A stretch of DNA of 64,000 bases, taken from NCBI GenBank assembly GCA_900768705.1, contig CAAGEB010000007.1, forward strand, positions 5,799 to 69,798, given 5' to 3'. Under the pieces are notes generated by a model that saw only the letters and a program-made list of their open reading frames with translations, was not told where the DNA came from and did no database searches. How positions within the stretch are numbered: position 1 is the stretch's first letter; each line of letters starts with the position of its first letter. The translations under genes were made by a program, and so were the position numbers. The stretch comes from Oscillospiraceae bacterium (GTDB lineage: Bacteria > Bacillota > Clostridia > Oscillospirales > Ruminococcaceae). This document shows positions 43,078 to 52,895 of the stretch, one piece after another.

Positions 43078-45093
43078 TTATACTCTTGTGTTCAGTGATG
43101 TGCGCTTATCCGTGATCTTCGGGAAAATCTCCACAAGATTATGAGGATGCTTCAGCGGTGCAGTTTCAAAGGTTCTTGTATTGTAGCCGCTGGAACGGAC
43201 AATTTTCGTCACCCTTTCCTTCATAGGCTCTATTTCCTTTTCAAATTTCGGCGGATAAAGAAGCGCAATATTCACTTCCTCGCCCAAAGCGTACATATCC
43301 ACCTCAAACCTGCCAATACTCTCAACATCAAAGGTCAGGAACAGGTGATAATTCCGCTGTGTACCGGGAGTGTTGTTGGGATTGTTTTCGTCGTTGTCCA
43401 CCCACAGTTCTCCGAATGCTCTGGTTCCGTTAACATCCAGCGGAAGTATGTAATGGGCAAGAGGCGTGAAAACCCCCGGCGCATTCAGCAGGCTTTGCAG
43501 AAGATTTGCAGCATTGAAGCTGTCAAGAGATTTAAGAGCGGGATTGTTGATATTCTTTTCAATAAAATCGGTAAGATGATCGAGAGTGGAGCTTACCGGA
43601 GGACGGACTCCGTGCTGAGGAAGCTCGTTTTTCACCGCCATTTTGTCGATAATTTCCACAAACACCCCGTAAAGCCGCTCCCGAAGCGGAATATCCGGCA
43701 TATCACGAAGCATCGAATTCAGCGTGTCAATAAGCTCCTGCATTGTGTTGACCTTGCCGAAATCCGCAAGCATCAGGCTTATCTGCTCTTCACCGTCGGC
43801 AGTCTGGGGGAAAAGGCTCTTTACTATGGTCTGAAGTGCCTCCATACCGCCGAATTTTCCGCGATTGTACCCTGCAAGAATATGCTCCACATTAAATCCC
43901 GACTCTTTGAGCTGCTGCATATATCCCCGCTCGCTCATGGTTTCATTGAGATATTTGTGCCAACCTGTCAACTGAGATTCAGAATCACCCTCGGATTCTT
44001 CTGCGTTTTCGCCAAAAATATTGTCCGAATTTTTGATATTTTGCTGATTTTGTATATTTTCCCCCTCAAAATCCGATATTTTATCCTGCGAATTAGGGGA
44101 AAGTGGTTGATTTTGTTGTTGGTTTGTTGTATAATTAAGGTTAGAGACTTCTCCTGAATTTGTTTCGCCGAAGGACATCTTTCCAACCGATTCCATTGTC
44201 TGAGGATTCTGCATCGGCTTTTTATCAAAAATAGCCGAATACAGACGGTTGAATGAATTTTTCAGCGATTCCCGGAGAGTGCCGGAAGAAATCTGCGTAA
44301 GCAGCAGGTTAAAGTATTCCTTGCACATATACGGGCTGTTGTTGTATCGGGACAGATTGTGAACGATAAGAGGAATCAGCATTTGGGTTTTATCGTCGTT
44401 CAGCAGGCTGCTGCTCACATCCTTCAGGATTGAAAGAGTTTCTCCCTTGAGATAATCGAAATACTGATCCGCATCCTCCGCACCCCACTCCTGCGAAAGA
44501 TTAAGCAGTCTTGCCGAGAGCTTTTCATTCGGCGAATAATATTCCGAAAGGAATTTCAGATTTGCACGGAGCGCACCGAGAATTTCATTTTTGTTCTGGG
44601 CAAAGTTGATGGACTTCAGCAGATTTCCTATAAGCTCCTTTGTGTTCGGGTCGGTGGTGGTTTTGGCAACCTCCCGCAGAACATCGTAGAATTCATGACC
44701 GGAGAACATAGTGTTCTGCTGCTCCTGATTCTGAATTTCACGGACAAGCTCCTCTGGGGTGACATAAAGCTCCGACGCAAGATTTTCAAGGCTGCCGTAA
44801 AGCTCGGTATGACCTGTGATAAGCGCCTGGTTGAGAACCTCCACATTCAGAAGATCCTTCAGCGTCTCCACTGCGAGGGTGGGATCCTTTGCCACCTGAA
44901 CCTGCATAGGGATAAGCTCCCGATTGCTTAAAGCAAGCTGGCTCTTCGCCGCAGAATCTGAATTCACCCCCGAAGCTCCCACACCGGTGAGCTTGACAAT
45001 ATCAAAAGGCTCGGTGTTTTCGTCCTGCTGTCTGGGGCTGTAGTTATAGTTCTTGGCGGTTATGGGGTTGTTGATTTGTGGAATTTGTGCCAT
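43078..45093 (-). CDS. large FliK-like/YlqG-type protein
   Basis: The 671-residue protein has a helical N-terminal half. A low-complexity linker rich in Asn/Gln/Ser follows (about residues 315-385, with NYTTNQQQNQPLSPNSQDK). The conserved C-terminal segment YHLFLTFDVESIGRFEVDMYALGEEVNIALLYPP is a FliK-like hook-length-control fold. The pairing with the FlhB-like gene, 30 bases downstream, mirrors ylqG-ylqH. FliK and FlhB jointly switch substrate specificity in type III export; here both lack other flagellar genes nearby. Start ATG 45093 follows GGGAGGGAA. Confidence 0.65.
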   Translation of the reverse strand: MAQIPQINNPITAKNYNYSPRQQDENTEPFDIVKLTGVGASGVNSDSAAKSQLALSNRELIPMQVQVAKDPTLAVETLKDLLNVEVLNQALITGHTELYGSLENLASELYVTPEELVREIQNQEQQNTMFSGHEFYDVLREVAKTTTDPNTKELIGNLLKSINFAQNKNEILGALRANLKFLSEYYSPNEKLSARLLNLSQEWGAEDADQYFDYLKGETLSILKDVSSSLLNDDKTQMLIPLIVHNLSRYNNSPYMCKEYFNLLLTQISSGTLRESLKNSFNRLYSAIFDKKPMQNPQTMESVGKMSFGETNSGEVSNLNYTTNQQQNQPLSPNSQDKISDFEGENIQNQQNIKNSDNIFGENAEESEGDSESQLTGWHKYLNETMSERGYMQQLKESGFNVEHILAGYNRGKFGGMEALQTIVKSLFPQTADGEEQISLMLADFGKVNTMQELIDTLNSMLRDMPDIPLRERLYGVFVEIIDKMAVKNELPQHGVRPPVSSTLDHLTDFIEKNINNPALKSLDSFNAANLLQSLLNAPGVFTPLAHYILPLDVNGTRAFGELWVDNDENNPNNTPGTQRNYHLFLTFDVESIGRFEVDMYALGEEVNIALLYPPKFEKEIEPMKERVTKIVRSSGYNTRTFETAPLKHPHNLVEIFPKITDKRTSLNTRV

Positions 45094-45204
45094 TGTATTC
45101 CCTCCCGGAATGCATTGATGGGGTAGTTACTACTCTATATTCTAGCACAATCCGCATAAATAATAAAGGGCTTTTTAAAAAATATTTTGGTTTTGCGCCA
45201 AGAT

Positions 45205-45220
45205 TTTACATATATGTAAA
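45205..45220. promoter_or_regulatory. 16-base perfect palindrome in the cheA upstream region
   Basis: TTTACATATATGTAAA is a perfect palindrome 54 bases before the cheA start codon. The core ACATATATGT recurs in the promoter of the chemoreceptor gene (57420-57429). A shared regulator of the two chemotaxis transcripts is a reasonable reading. Confidence 0.5.
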
Positions 45221-45273
45221 TACGAGAAACGGAATTACATACGCTTCGGCGTATTCGGAAAGGAACTGATATT

Positions 45274-47397
45274 ATGGCTAAAATCGAACCCGGTATGGAA
45301 GCAATGCTTGATATGTACTTCTACGAGACCAACTCTCTTCTTGAACAGCTGGATGAAATCCTTTTGCGGACAGAGCAGGCAAACGCCTTTGAAAGCGAGG
45401 ATATCAAGGAAATATTCCGTATTATGCATACAATCAAAGGCTCTTCCGCAATGATGGGCTTTGATAATCTGTCCGTTCTGGCACACAAAGCGGAGGATAT
45501 GTTCTTTGTTATCCGTGAAAACCCGGATGTTATAACTGATGTAAGCTTTGTGTACGACCTTGTGTTCCAGGTATCCGATTCCTACAAAGCGCAAATCGAA
45601 GCTATTCAGAATAATGTGAGCGGCGAGTATGAGCAGATGAATTTTGACGAACTCATCGACAAGCTGCTCAAAGCCCGTGATACCCTTGTAGGTGAAACAA
45701 AGGGCGAGGCTCCGGCGGCTTCCGCACCCTCTGCTCCTGCTCCCGCTGCACCGACAGCTTCGGCAGCTCCCGCTGCGGCTGCTGCGGACGACGGAAGAAC
45801 CACAGTCCGTGTTTTCTTTGAGGACGGCTGCCAGATGGAAAATCTGAGAGCATTCCTGCTTATTAATACAATCCGTGAGGAATGTTCTTTCCTGGACTTT
45901 ATTCCAAAGGATGTGGAAACCAATCCCGAAACCTCAAAGGATATTATCGAACACGGTTTCCTTGTTACATTTGTTTCTCAGGACAATAATCCCAAAACAG
46001 TAATCAATATGATTGAATCGGCTCTGAATGTTCAGTCCTACGAGATTGTTGCAAATCCTGCGCCTTCCGCTTCCTCTGCTCAGGCAGTAGTTCCTCCCGA
46101 GCCTGCAAAGTCGGCAGAAGCACCCAAGCCCGCCGCTCCAAAGCCTGCGGAACCCGAAAAGAATCAGTCTGCCGTTGAAAAGGCTCAGGCTGCGGTTGCA
46201 AGTGCCTTGGGTCAGGGCGGTGCTCAGAAGCAGAATCTTATCAGCGTAAATCTGGCAAAGCTGGACGCTTTGCATGATATTGTCGGTGAAATCATTACCA
46301 CCGAATCCATGGTTATTTCCAACCCTGATCTGGAGGGTCTGGAGCTGGAAAGCTTCAGCAAGGCTGCCCGTGATCTGAAAAAGCTTACAGGTGAGCTTCA
46401 GGATACCGTTATGTCCATCAGAATGGTTCCTCTGGCAGGTGTTTTCCAGAAGATGAACAGAATAGTCCGCGATATGCGCAAGAAGCTGGGCAAAGAGGTT
46501 GACTTTGTTCTTGAGGGCGAGGATACAGAGGTTGATAAATCTATCGTTGACAGCCTGCAGGATCCCCTTATGCACCTTGTCAGAAACTGTATGGACCACG
46601 GCATTGAAGAAAATGTTCAGGACAGAATATATGCGGGCAAGCCCGAAAAGGGTACCATAAAGCTCACTGCGCAGAATTCCTCCGGCGAGGTTATCATAAC
46701 CGTTTCCGACGATGGTGCGGGCATTGATTCCTCCAAGGTTATGGCAAAGGCAAAGAGAATGGGCATACTTACCAAGCCCGAAAGCGAATACACCGAAAAG
46801 GAAATCCAGAACCTTATTCTGCTTCCCGGCTTCTCTACCAACGAACAGGTAACGGAATTCTCCGGCAGAGGCGTGGGTATGGATGTGGTTAAGGCAAATG
46901 TGGAAAAGTGCAACGGAAATATCGTTGTAGATAGCAAGAAAGGCGTCGGAACCACATTTATCATCAAAATCCCGCTTACTCTGGCTATTATCGACGGCAT
47001 GGAAATTACCGTCGGCGACATCGTATTCACTGTGCCTATCTCCACTATCCGTGAAAGCTTTAAGGTGGAATCCTCACAGATACTCCACGATACCGGAAGC
47101 AATGAGATGATAATGATCAGAGGCGTCTGCTATCCTATCCTTCGTATGCACGAAAAATTCGGTATCGATACCGATATCACCAATCTGGAAGACGGTATTC
47201 TGCTGCTTGTGGAAACCGACAACAAGAGCGTGTGCATTTTCGCCGACAAGCTTATCGGCGAACAGCAGGTTGTTGTAAAGCCCTTCCCGAAGTATCTCGC
47301 ACGCTACAATATCAAGGGCGAAGGACTTTCCGGCTGCACCATTATGGGCGACGGCAGCATTTCGCTGATTATCGACACCAACACGCTTATCGGTTAA
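45274..47397 (+). CDS. cheA: chemotaxis histidine kinase CheA
   Basis: The 707-residue kinase has the P1 phosphotransfer helix with IMHTIKGSSAMMGF (His52), an Ala/Pro-rich linker, and a P2-like domain (about residues 175-260). A second linker, the P3 dimerisation region, the P4 ATPase (LVRNCMDHGIE, VSDDGAGID, FSGRGVGMDVVK) and the P5 CheW-like domain follow. It autophosphorylates in response to chemoreceptors and feeds CheY and CheB. It heads cheA-cheW-cheR-cheB; no cheY, cheC or cheD is present in the window. Confidence 0.97.
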   Translation: MAKIEPGMEAMLDMYFYETNSLLEQLDEILLRTEQANAFESEDIKEIFRIMHTIKGSSAMMGFDNLSVLAHKAEDMFFVIRENPDVITDVSFVYDLVFQVSDSYKAQIEAIQNNVSGEYEQMNFDELIDKLLKARDTLVGETKGEAPAASAPSAPAPAAPTASAAPAAAAADDGRTTVRVFFEDGCQMENLRAFLLINTIREECSFLDFIPKDVETNPETSKDIIEHGFLVTFVSQDNNPKTVINMIESALNVQSYEIVANPAPSASSAQAVVPPEPAKSAEAPKPAAPKPAEPEKNQSAVEKAQAAVASALGQGGAQKQNLISVNLAKLDALHDIVGEIITTESMVISNPDLEGLELESFSKAARDLKKLTGELQDTVMSIRMVPLAGVFQKMNRIVRDMRKKLGKEVDFVLEGEDTEVDKSIVDSLQDPLMHLVRNCMDHGIEENVQDRIYAGKPEKGTIKLTAQNSSGEVIITVSDDGAGIDSSKVMAKAKRMGILTKPESEYTEKEIQNLILLPGFSTNEQVTEFSGRGVGMDVVKANVEKCNGNIVVDSKKGVGTTFIIKIPLTLAIIDGMEITVGDIVFTVPISTIRESFKVESSQILHDTGSNEMIMIRGVCYPILRMHEKFGIDTDITNLEDGILLLVETDNKSVCIFADKLIGEQQVVVKPFPKYLARYNIKGEGLSGCTIMGDGSISLIIDTNTLIG

Positions 47398-47410
47398 GGA
47401 GGGATTAACA

Positions 47411-47914
47411 ATGACCAGTGAAGTAATAAAGGAAGCAGTAGCAAAACAGCAATCAGGCGACAGAAAGCTTGCTGCGGATAACAGCGTTCTCGGAAAGGTT
47501 ATGACCTTCAATATCGGGGATCAGGTTTATGGTATTGAGATACAGTATGTTACTGAAATTATCGGTATGCAGCACATCACAAAGGTACCCCATGTTCCCG
47601 ACTATATCAAGGGAATCATAAATGTCCGCTCAAAGGTGGTTCCCATTGTGGATATCAGAGCTCGTTTCGGAAAGCCTGAAATTCCTTACACCACCCGCAC
47701 CTGCATCATAACGCTTTCCTTTAACGAAACCTCTGTGGGCATTATCGTGGACAGCGTTGCGGATGTTGAGGATATTCACACCGGCGACATCTCCGCTGCC
47801 CCGGAAAACAAGAATGTAAATACCAACGATTTTATTCAGTATATGATTCGCTCAAAGGATAAGACCAAGCTCATTCTTGATGTGGCAAAGCTTCTGGACG
47901 AACAGGAGAACTGA
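47411..47914 (+). CDS. cheW: chemotaxis adaptor protein CheW
   Basis: The 167-residue protein has the CheW fold with FNIGDQVYGIEIQYVTEIIG, VPDYIKGIINVRSKVVPIVD and VGIIVDSVADV. It bridges CheA and the chemoreceptor. A 30-residue N-terminal extension rich in Lys/Gln precedes the domain. ATG 47411 follows AAGGAGG. Stop codon lies one base before the cheR ATG. Confidence 0.95.
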   Translation: MTSEVIKEAVAKQQSGDRKLAADNSVLGKVMTFNIGDQVYGIEIQYVTEIIGMQHITKVPHVPDYIKGIINVRSKVVPIVDIRARFGKPEIPYTTRTCIITLSFNETSVGIIVDSVADVEDIHTGDISAAPENKNVNTNDFIQYMIRSKDKTKLILDVAKLLDEQEN

Positions 47915-47915
47915 A

Positions 47916-48737
47916 ATGGAAATTACCGAAGCTGAATTTCAACGGCTTGTAAAGTATATGTATGACAACTTCGGCATAAATCTCTCCGCAAAAAAAGTCC
48001 TTATTCAAGGCAGACTGGGAAATATGCTTCGTGAGAGAGGCTTTAAAAGCTACGGTGAATATCTGGATACGGTTATGAACGACAAAACCGGCGCAGAAGT
48101 CACGGTTATTCTCAACAAGCTGACCACCAACCACACCTTCTTTATGCGGGAACCCGAGCATTACACCTTTCTGAGGGATACTATCCTGCCCTATATGATG
48201 CAGACCTGCCAGAAGGATCACTCGCTAAGAATATGGAGTGCCGCCTGCTCCTCGGGCGAGGAATGCTATACCACCGCTATGCTTATAGACCAGTTCCTCG
48301 GAGCAGAAAAGGCTAAATGGGACACCCGCATTCTTGCTACCGATATATCACAAAAAGTCATAACCAAGGCCAAAGTCGGCATATATCAGGAAGAGGGAAT
48401 GAAAGGGCTTTCCAACGAATGGAAATCCCGGTATTTCAACAAACTCAGCGACGGAACCTATGAGATATGCCAATCCATTAAGGACGAGGTTGTTTTTAAA
48501 ACCTTCAATCTGATGGATCCCATGCCGGAAAAATACAAATCAAAGCCATTTGATCTGATTTTTTGCAGAAATGTTATGATTTATTTCGACCTGCCCACAA
48601 AACAGGCATTGGTGGAAAGATTTTATGATGTTGTAAAGCCGGGCGGATATTTCTTTATCGGTCACGCCGAAAGCATTAACCGCTCCGACACACGATTCAA
48701 ATACATAAAGCCCGCTATTTACCGCCGTCCCGAATAA
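47916..48737 (+). CDS. cheR: chemoreceptor glutamate methyltransferase CheR
   Basis: The 273-residue protein has the N-terminal helical domain (FQRLVKYMYDNFGINL) and the SAM-binding domain with IWSAACSSGEECYTTAML, ILATDISQKVITKAK and FDLIFCRNVMIYFD. It methylates receptor glutamates. ATG 47916 is one base after the cheW stop and follows AGGAGAA. Confidence 0.96.
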   Translation: MEITEAEFQRLVKYMYDNFGINLSAKKVLIQGRLGNMLRERGFKSYGEYLDTVMNDKTGAEVTVILNKLTTNHTFFMREPEHYTFLRDTILPYMMQTCQKDHSLRIWSAACSSGEECYTTAMLIDQFLGAEKAKWDTRILATDISQKVITKAKVGIYQEEGMKGLSNEWKSRYFNKLSDGTYEICQSIKDEVVFKTFNLMDPMPEKYKSKPFDLIFCRNVMIYFDLPTKQALVERFYDVVKPGGYFFIGHAESINRSDTRFKYIKPAIYRRPE

Positions 48738-48741
48738 TGCG

Positions 48742-48768
48742 TACCGCACAGACGGTTGCTGTGCGGTA
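48742..48768 (+). other. perfect hairpin between cheR and cheB
   Basis: TACCGCACAG and CTGTGCGGTA form a perfect 10-bp stem around ACGGTTG, followed by ATTCTTTG without a real T-run. It may set transcript stability or the cheR:cheB ratio. Confidence 0.6.
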
Positions 48769-48793
48769 ATTCTTTGCAAGGAGTAATTTAGCT

Positions 48794-49942
48794 ATGAGTA
48801 GAATAAAGCTGCTGGTTGTTGACGACTCCATATTGTTCAGGGAAGTAATGTCTCGATTTATTCAACAGGATGATATGATTGAAATTGTGGGAAAGGCGGG
48901 GGACGCTTACTCCGCAAGGGATATGATTCTGAAATATCAGCCGGATGTTATGACTCTGGATCTGGAAATGCCCAGAATGGACGGAGTTGCATTTCTCAGA
49001 AAGCTCCTGCCTCAGTATTATATTCCTACAATCGTGGTTTCGGGTTCAGAAGAACAGAAGTCAATTTGCAAAGATGCGGGAGCAGTGGAATTCATAGCAA
49101 AGCCGTCCGCCCGCACCAATGAGGAAATGGCGAAATTCGCCTCGGAACTCTGTTCTGCCATAAAAGCCTCTTTTAAGCAGAAAAATGTCAGAGGTGGTCT
49201 TTCGGGAACCTCCCGCAGCAGCTCGGTGGATTACTCAAGGGTTGCGGCTATGGCGGAAAATGCGGTTTCCGCCGCAAGGCAAACCGTTTCTTCAATACGA
49301 GATATGCAAAGCAGACGCCCTCGTGAGGAGAAAGTACCCACTGTGGTGGGAGAAAAGCACACAAAGCTGAAAAAAGCCGAAGCTGTTATCGCTCTGGGAG
49401 CTTCCACCGGAGGCACGGAGGCTCTGGAACAGGTTGTCAGAATGTTTCCCGAGGACACCCCGCCGGTGGTAATCGTTCAGCACATGCCCGCAGGATTTAC
49501 AAAAATGTATTCCGACCGTCTGAACCGTTCCTGCAAAATGGAAGTCAAGGAAGCGGAGGACGGCGACCGACTCCGCAGCGGGCTGATTATTGTGGGTGCG
49601 GGAGACAATCATCTTAGGCTGTGCAAAGACAGCAAGGGTTATTATGTCAGCTCAAAGCCCGGCGAAAAGGTATCGGGACATTGCCCCTCCGTTGATGTGC
49701 TGTTCACATCGGTGGCTGAAATCGCAGGAGACAAGGCAATCGGAGCTATCCTTACAGGAATGGGCAGAGACGGAGCGGAGGGTCTGCTGAAAATGCGGCA
49801 GACAGGCGCATTTACCATAGGTCAGGATCGGGAAACCTGCGTAGTGTACGGTATGCCGATGGAAGCCTATAAGCTTGGCGCAGTAGAGGTTCAGGCTCCG
49901 CTCTATAAAATTGCGGATATTATTCTTAACGATCTAATCTGA
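48794..49942 (+). CDS. cheB: chemotaxis response regulator/methylesterase CheB
   Basis: The 382-residue protein has a receiver domain with the phosphoacceptor in VMTLDLEMPRMDG (Asp56) and the methylesterase domain with the serine motif ALGASTGGTEAL, the histidine motif VQHMPAGFT and the aspartate motif ILTGMGRDGAEGL. A linker of about 60 residues rich in Ser/Arg joins them. It demethylates receptors to reset adaptation. Confidence 0.96.
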   Translation: MSRIKLLVVDDSILFREVMSRFIQQDDMIEIVGKAGDAYSARDMILKYQPDVMTLDLEMPRMDGVAFLRKLLPQYYIPTIVVSGSEEQKSICKDAGAVEFIAKPSARTNEEMAKFASELCSAIKASFKQKNVRGGLSGTSRSSSVDYSRVAAMAENAVSAARQTVSSIRDMQSRRPREEKVPTVVGEKHTKLKKAEAVIALGASTGGTEALEQVVRMFPEDTPPVVIVQHMPAGFTKMYSDRLNRSCKMEVKEAEDGDRLRSGLIIVGAGDNHLRLCKDSKGYYVSSKPGEKVSGHCPSVDVLFTSVAEIAGDKAIGAILTGMGRDGAEGLLKMRQTGAFTIGQDRETCVVYGMPMEAYKLGAVEVQAPLYKIADIILNDLI

Positions 49943-49964
49943 AAACAATTAAATTGTGCTTTTA

Positions 49965-50100
49965 AGCCCCTTCCGACAAGCCGGAAGGGGGCGGCAAGCC
50001 GCTGTTTCCCAACCCGTGTACCCCGGGAGGTGATTCCCAACGGTACATTGCAGAGTACCGTTGGGAATTGTCAGCGGTGCAAACAGGATGTTAGCGCAGT
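49965..50100. repeat. dispersed intergenic repeat, copy C, a chain of hairpins
   Basis: Stem-loops in series: CCCCTTCCG/CGGAAGGGG (49967-49990), GCGGC-AA-GCCGC (49991-50002) and a perfect 14-bp stem ATTCCCAACGGTAC with its complement around ATTGCAGA (50033-50068). Then follow GTTGGGAATTGTCAGCGGTG (also in copy A) and GCAAACAGGATGTTAGCGC (also in copy D, 63970-63990). No gene fits. Confidence 0.75.
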
Positions 50101-50101
50101 T

Positions 50102-50140
50102 GCCCTCTATCTCCAATGTCAGCCTAAGAGAGGGCTTTTT
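50102..50140 (+). terminator. terminator for the che operon
   Basis: GCCCTCT (50102-50108) pairs with AGAGGGC (50129-50135), followed by TTTTT. Confidence 0.7.
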
Positions 50141-50149
50141 CAACAAGCT

Positions 50150-50186
50150 AAAGGGCAATGATTGAATTGATCATTGCCCTCTTTTG
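50150..50186 (-). terminator. terminator after RNase Y gene
   Basis: AGGGCAATGAT and ATCATTGCCCT form a perfect 11-bp stem, starting 3 bases after the rny stop codon. T-rich tails flank both sides. Confidence 0.75.
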
Positions 50187-50188
50187 AT

Positions 50189-51793
50189 TTATTTTGCGTA
50201 ATCCACAATTCTGCTTTCGCGGATCATATTTACCTTTATCTGACCGGGATACTCCATTTCCGTTTCGATACGCTTTGCAATATCTCTTGCCAGAACCTTC
50301 ATATCGTCGTCGTTGATCTGATCGGGTTTAACCATAATACGAACTTCACGGCCTGCCTGAATAGCGAAGGATTTTTCAACCCCGCTGTAGGAATTGCAGA
50401 TATCCTCCAGCTTTTGCAGACGCTTGATATAGTTCTCATAGTTCTCGCTTCTTGCGGCGGGACGGGCTGCACTGATGGCGTCTGCCGCCTGAACTAAGCA
50501 GGCGATAACCGTTCTGCATTCCACATCTCCGTGGTGTGCCTCAATAGCGTGGATAACCTCGGGACTTTCCTTATACTTTTTGCACACATCAACGCCGATC
50601 TGGACATGAGTGCCTTCAATTTCGTGATCCAAAGCCTTGCCTATATCGTGGAGCAAACCTGCTCTGCGTGCAAGAGCTGCGTCAACGCCAAGCTCGCTTG
50701 CCATAATTCCCGCCAGATGTGCAACCTCAATGGAGTGATTCAGCACATTCTGACCAAAGGACGATCTGTATCTCAGACGGCCAAGTAAACGGATAAGCTC
50801 GTGATTCAGACCATTGACATTGGTTTCGAGAACAGCCCGCTGACCTTCCTGCTTAATCTTCTGTTCAACCTCACGGCGAGCCTTTTCGACGGTTTCCTCA
50901 ATTCTCGCCGGATGAATTCGTCCGTCCTGAATGAGCTTTTCAAGTGCAATCCTTGCTATTTCACGGCGAAGCTGATCATAGCAGGAAAGAGTGATTGCCT
51001 CGGGGGTATCGTCAATAATGAGGTCAACTCCGGTAAGAGTTTCAAGGGCACGGATATTTCTGCCCTCACGGCCGATAATACGACCTTTCATTTCATCGTT
51101 GGGAATGGGTACCACAGATACTGCCGCTTCGGAAACGGTATCTGCAGCCAGTCTGGAAATTGCAAGAGATATGTATTCTCTTGCCTTGTCATCGCACTCG
51201 TCCTTGAGCTTTTGCTCATAGGCGGAAATTTTCACTGCCTTTTCGTGGTTAAGCTCGGTGTCAAGTGCCTGAAGAAGATGTTCCTTTGCCTGCTCGGTGG
51301 TAAAGCCGGAGATTTTCTCGAGAACCTCCATCTGGCTTGCCTTGAGCTGCTCGGCTTCGGCAATTTTCTCATCTGCCTTTTTGTGCTTCTGATGGAGCTG
51401 TTCTTCCAGCTTTTCCATCTTGTCGGTTTTCTTGTCGAGATTTTCTTCCTTCTGCGCAATACGCCGCTCGGATCTGGAAACTTCGCCTCTGCGTTCTTTC
51501 AGTTCCTTTTCGGTATCCGATTTCATACGGGCAATTTCTTTTTCGGCATCGGTTCTCAGAGCGTAGATTTCATCCTTCGCTTCGACAAGTGCGGTCTTTT
51601 TGAGAGCTTCTGCTTTTTCGGAAGCTTCCTCGACAATTCTTGCGGACTCCTTTTCGGCAGATTCAAACTGTGCTTCCGCAGTTCTGATACGGTGTCTGAT
51701 ACCGAACCGGAAGCAGATAAATCCGCTGATAACGCCGCCCACAAGCAAAGCTGCCACGCCAATAAGCACGGCAACATACATTGGGACATTCAT
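50189..51793 (-). CDS. rny: ribonuclease Y
   Basis: The 534-residue endoribonuclease has a N-terminal membrane anchor ([21 protein letters not shown]), a long coiled coil (about residues 45-200), the KH domain with [19 protein letters not shown], and the HD domain with [19 protein letters not shown]. It starts mRNA decay in Firmicutes; the RicT gene at 37087 encodes a partner. ATG 51793 follows AGGAGGGG by 9 bases; an upstream in-frame start at 51856 is poorer. Confidence 0.96.
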   Translation of the reverse strand: MNVPMYVAVLIGVAALLVGGVISGFICFRFGIRHRIRTAEAQFESAEKESARIVEEASEKAEALKKTALVEAKDEIYALRTDAEKEIARMKSDTEKELKERRGEVSRSERRIAQKEENLDKKTDKMEKLEEQLHQKHKKADEKIAEAEQLKASQMEVLEKISGFTTEQAKEHLLQALDTELNHEKAVKISAYEQKLKDECDDKAREYISLAISRLAADTVSEAAVSVVPIPNDEMKGRIIGREGRNIRALETLTGVDLIIDDTPEAITLSCYDQLRREIARIALEKLIQDGRIHPARIEETVEKARREVEQKIKQEGQRAVLETNVNGLNHELIRLLGRLRYRSSFGQNVLNHSIEVAHLAGIMASELGVDAALARRAGLLHDIGKALDHEIEGTHVQIGVDVCKKYKESPEVIHAIEAHHGDVECRTVIACLVQAADAISAARPAARSENYENYIKRLQKLEDICNSYSGVEKSFAIQAGREVRIMVKPDQINDDDMKVLARDIAKRIETEMEYPGQIKVNMIRESRIVDYAK

Positions 51794-52192
51794 TGCTTTT
51801 TTCCCCTCCTTATAAAATTCGCAAGACACTGCGAAAAGAATAATTTGGCGGAACAAATATACAATTTTCAGAATGCAGCCTATAACTCAATACCGGGCTG
51901 CGCAGTACCTCCCCACAACATTCAGTCTTAAATCCATATTTTCCGGTGTAATCATCTTCGCCCGGGGCATTTATCCCGCACAGCCGATTTTCGGAACCGG
52001 CAGCGAAGCTCTGTAAAGAAAGCGCAAAAGCGTAGAATAAAAGAATAACTGTAAATAAAAAGGAATAATCCGTAAATCGTACATTATGCCGCCTTAAACG
52101 GTTATAATTAAAACAGCATCATAAACGTTAAAGCTCTCTATTTCTGTCGGAATATCAAGAGCTACTTATATTTTACAACATATTGTCCGAAT
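51794..52192 (-). other. long leader of rny, gene-free
   Basis: About 370 bases between the rny promoter and its start codon, with an AGCTCT/AGAGCT hairpin near the start and a GCTTCGC...GCGAAG outer stem enclosing smaller ones about 51950-52010. It matches no RNA family I recognise; no protein is supported here. Confidence 0.4.
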
Positions 52193-52198
52193 TGTCAA
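52170..52198 (-). promoter_or_regulatory. rny promoter
   Basis: TTGACA (52198-52193) and TAAAAT (52175-52170) on the minus strand, 17-base spacer. Confidence 0.78.
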
Positions 52199-52309
52199 GG
52201 GAAAACCCCGGCGAATTTATATTTTTTTCCGATAATTTATATCAGATTGGCGATAAAGTTAACTATTCGACAATTTGTATAGGAGAATTAGGCATAAATG
52301 ATTATTGCT

Positions 52310-52337
52310 AAAAAAATTCCCCGGAATGACCGGGGAA
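52310..52337 (-). terminator. terminator after queT
   Basis: TTCCCCGG and CCGGGGAA form a perfect stem around AATGA; on the minus strand a TTTTTTT run follows. Confidence 0.88.
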
Positions 52338-52355
52338 GTACGCTTATATCCAAGA

Positions 52356-52886
52356 TTATTTCACATCTGACAAAACCGGATCGGAATTCGCCTTTCTTGT
52401 GCTTCCGATAAGCTTCATCAGATGAGAGCTGCGTTCAAACACCAGCTTGAACAGCAGGGTACCCAGAATTCCGATAACTGCCAACTCACCCAGAGCCACT
52501 GTCCCCGCACTGAACCAGAAAGGTTCTCCGCAGAGCCACAGCTCAAATCCCACAATAAAACCGTTACTAACAATGGGCAGAAGAGCCGCCAGCCATATAT
52601 TTTTCATATAGTACATAGGAATTACCGCCACGGCGGTTGCCAGCGTGCCGAAAATAATGTCGTAAATTCCGAAGGGACTGAAAAGATTTGCGATAAAGCA
52701 GCCCAGTATCATTGAAATACTGTAATCCCTGCGGTAAAAGCACAGCAGCACCAGCACTTCCGACACACGGAATTGCAATCCCATATAGGACAGCGGTGCG
52801 ATTGCCACGGTAAGTACCGCATACAGTGCCGCCACTATTGCCAGACGGGCAATATTCTTCACTTCAAAAAAATCATTTTTGCGCAT
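52356..52886 (-). CDS. queT: QueT-family queuosine-precursor transporter
   Basis: The 176-residue membrane protein has five or six hydrophobic segments, and conserved blocks such as ALYAVLTVAIAPLSYMGLQFRVSE and FGIYDIIFGTLATAVAV, which match the QueT (PF06177) family. QueT takes up queuosine precursors such as preQ1 through an ECF-type module. ATG 52886 follows AAGGAGC by 7 bases. The regulatory RNA directly upstream is a preQ1-I riboswitch, consistent with the function. Confidence 0.93.
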   Translation of the reverse strand: MRKNDFFEVKNIARLAIVAALYAVLTVAIAPLSYMGLQFRVSEVLVLLCFYRRDYSISMILGCFIANLFSPFGIYDIIFGTLATAVAVIPMYYMKNIWLAALLPIVSNGFIVGFELWLCGEPFWFSAGTVALGELAVIGILGTLLFKLVFERSSHLMKLIGSTRKANSDPVLSDVK

Positions 52887-52895
52887 AAAAAAAGC

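Noticed and set aside
45150..45215. sigma-28-type promoter before cheA
   Set aside because: TAAA and GCCAAGAT are present but at wrong spacing and with mismatches to GCCGATAA, so the case is weak.
51794..52192. 6S RNA or SRP RNA in the rny leader
   Set aside because: The characteristic motifs and overall fold are not visible; I could not match any family.
52201..52300. possible small gene upstream of the rny promoter
   Set aside because: No open frame with a ribosome binding site is visible and the stretch is AT-rich.
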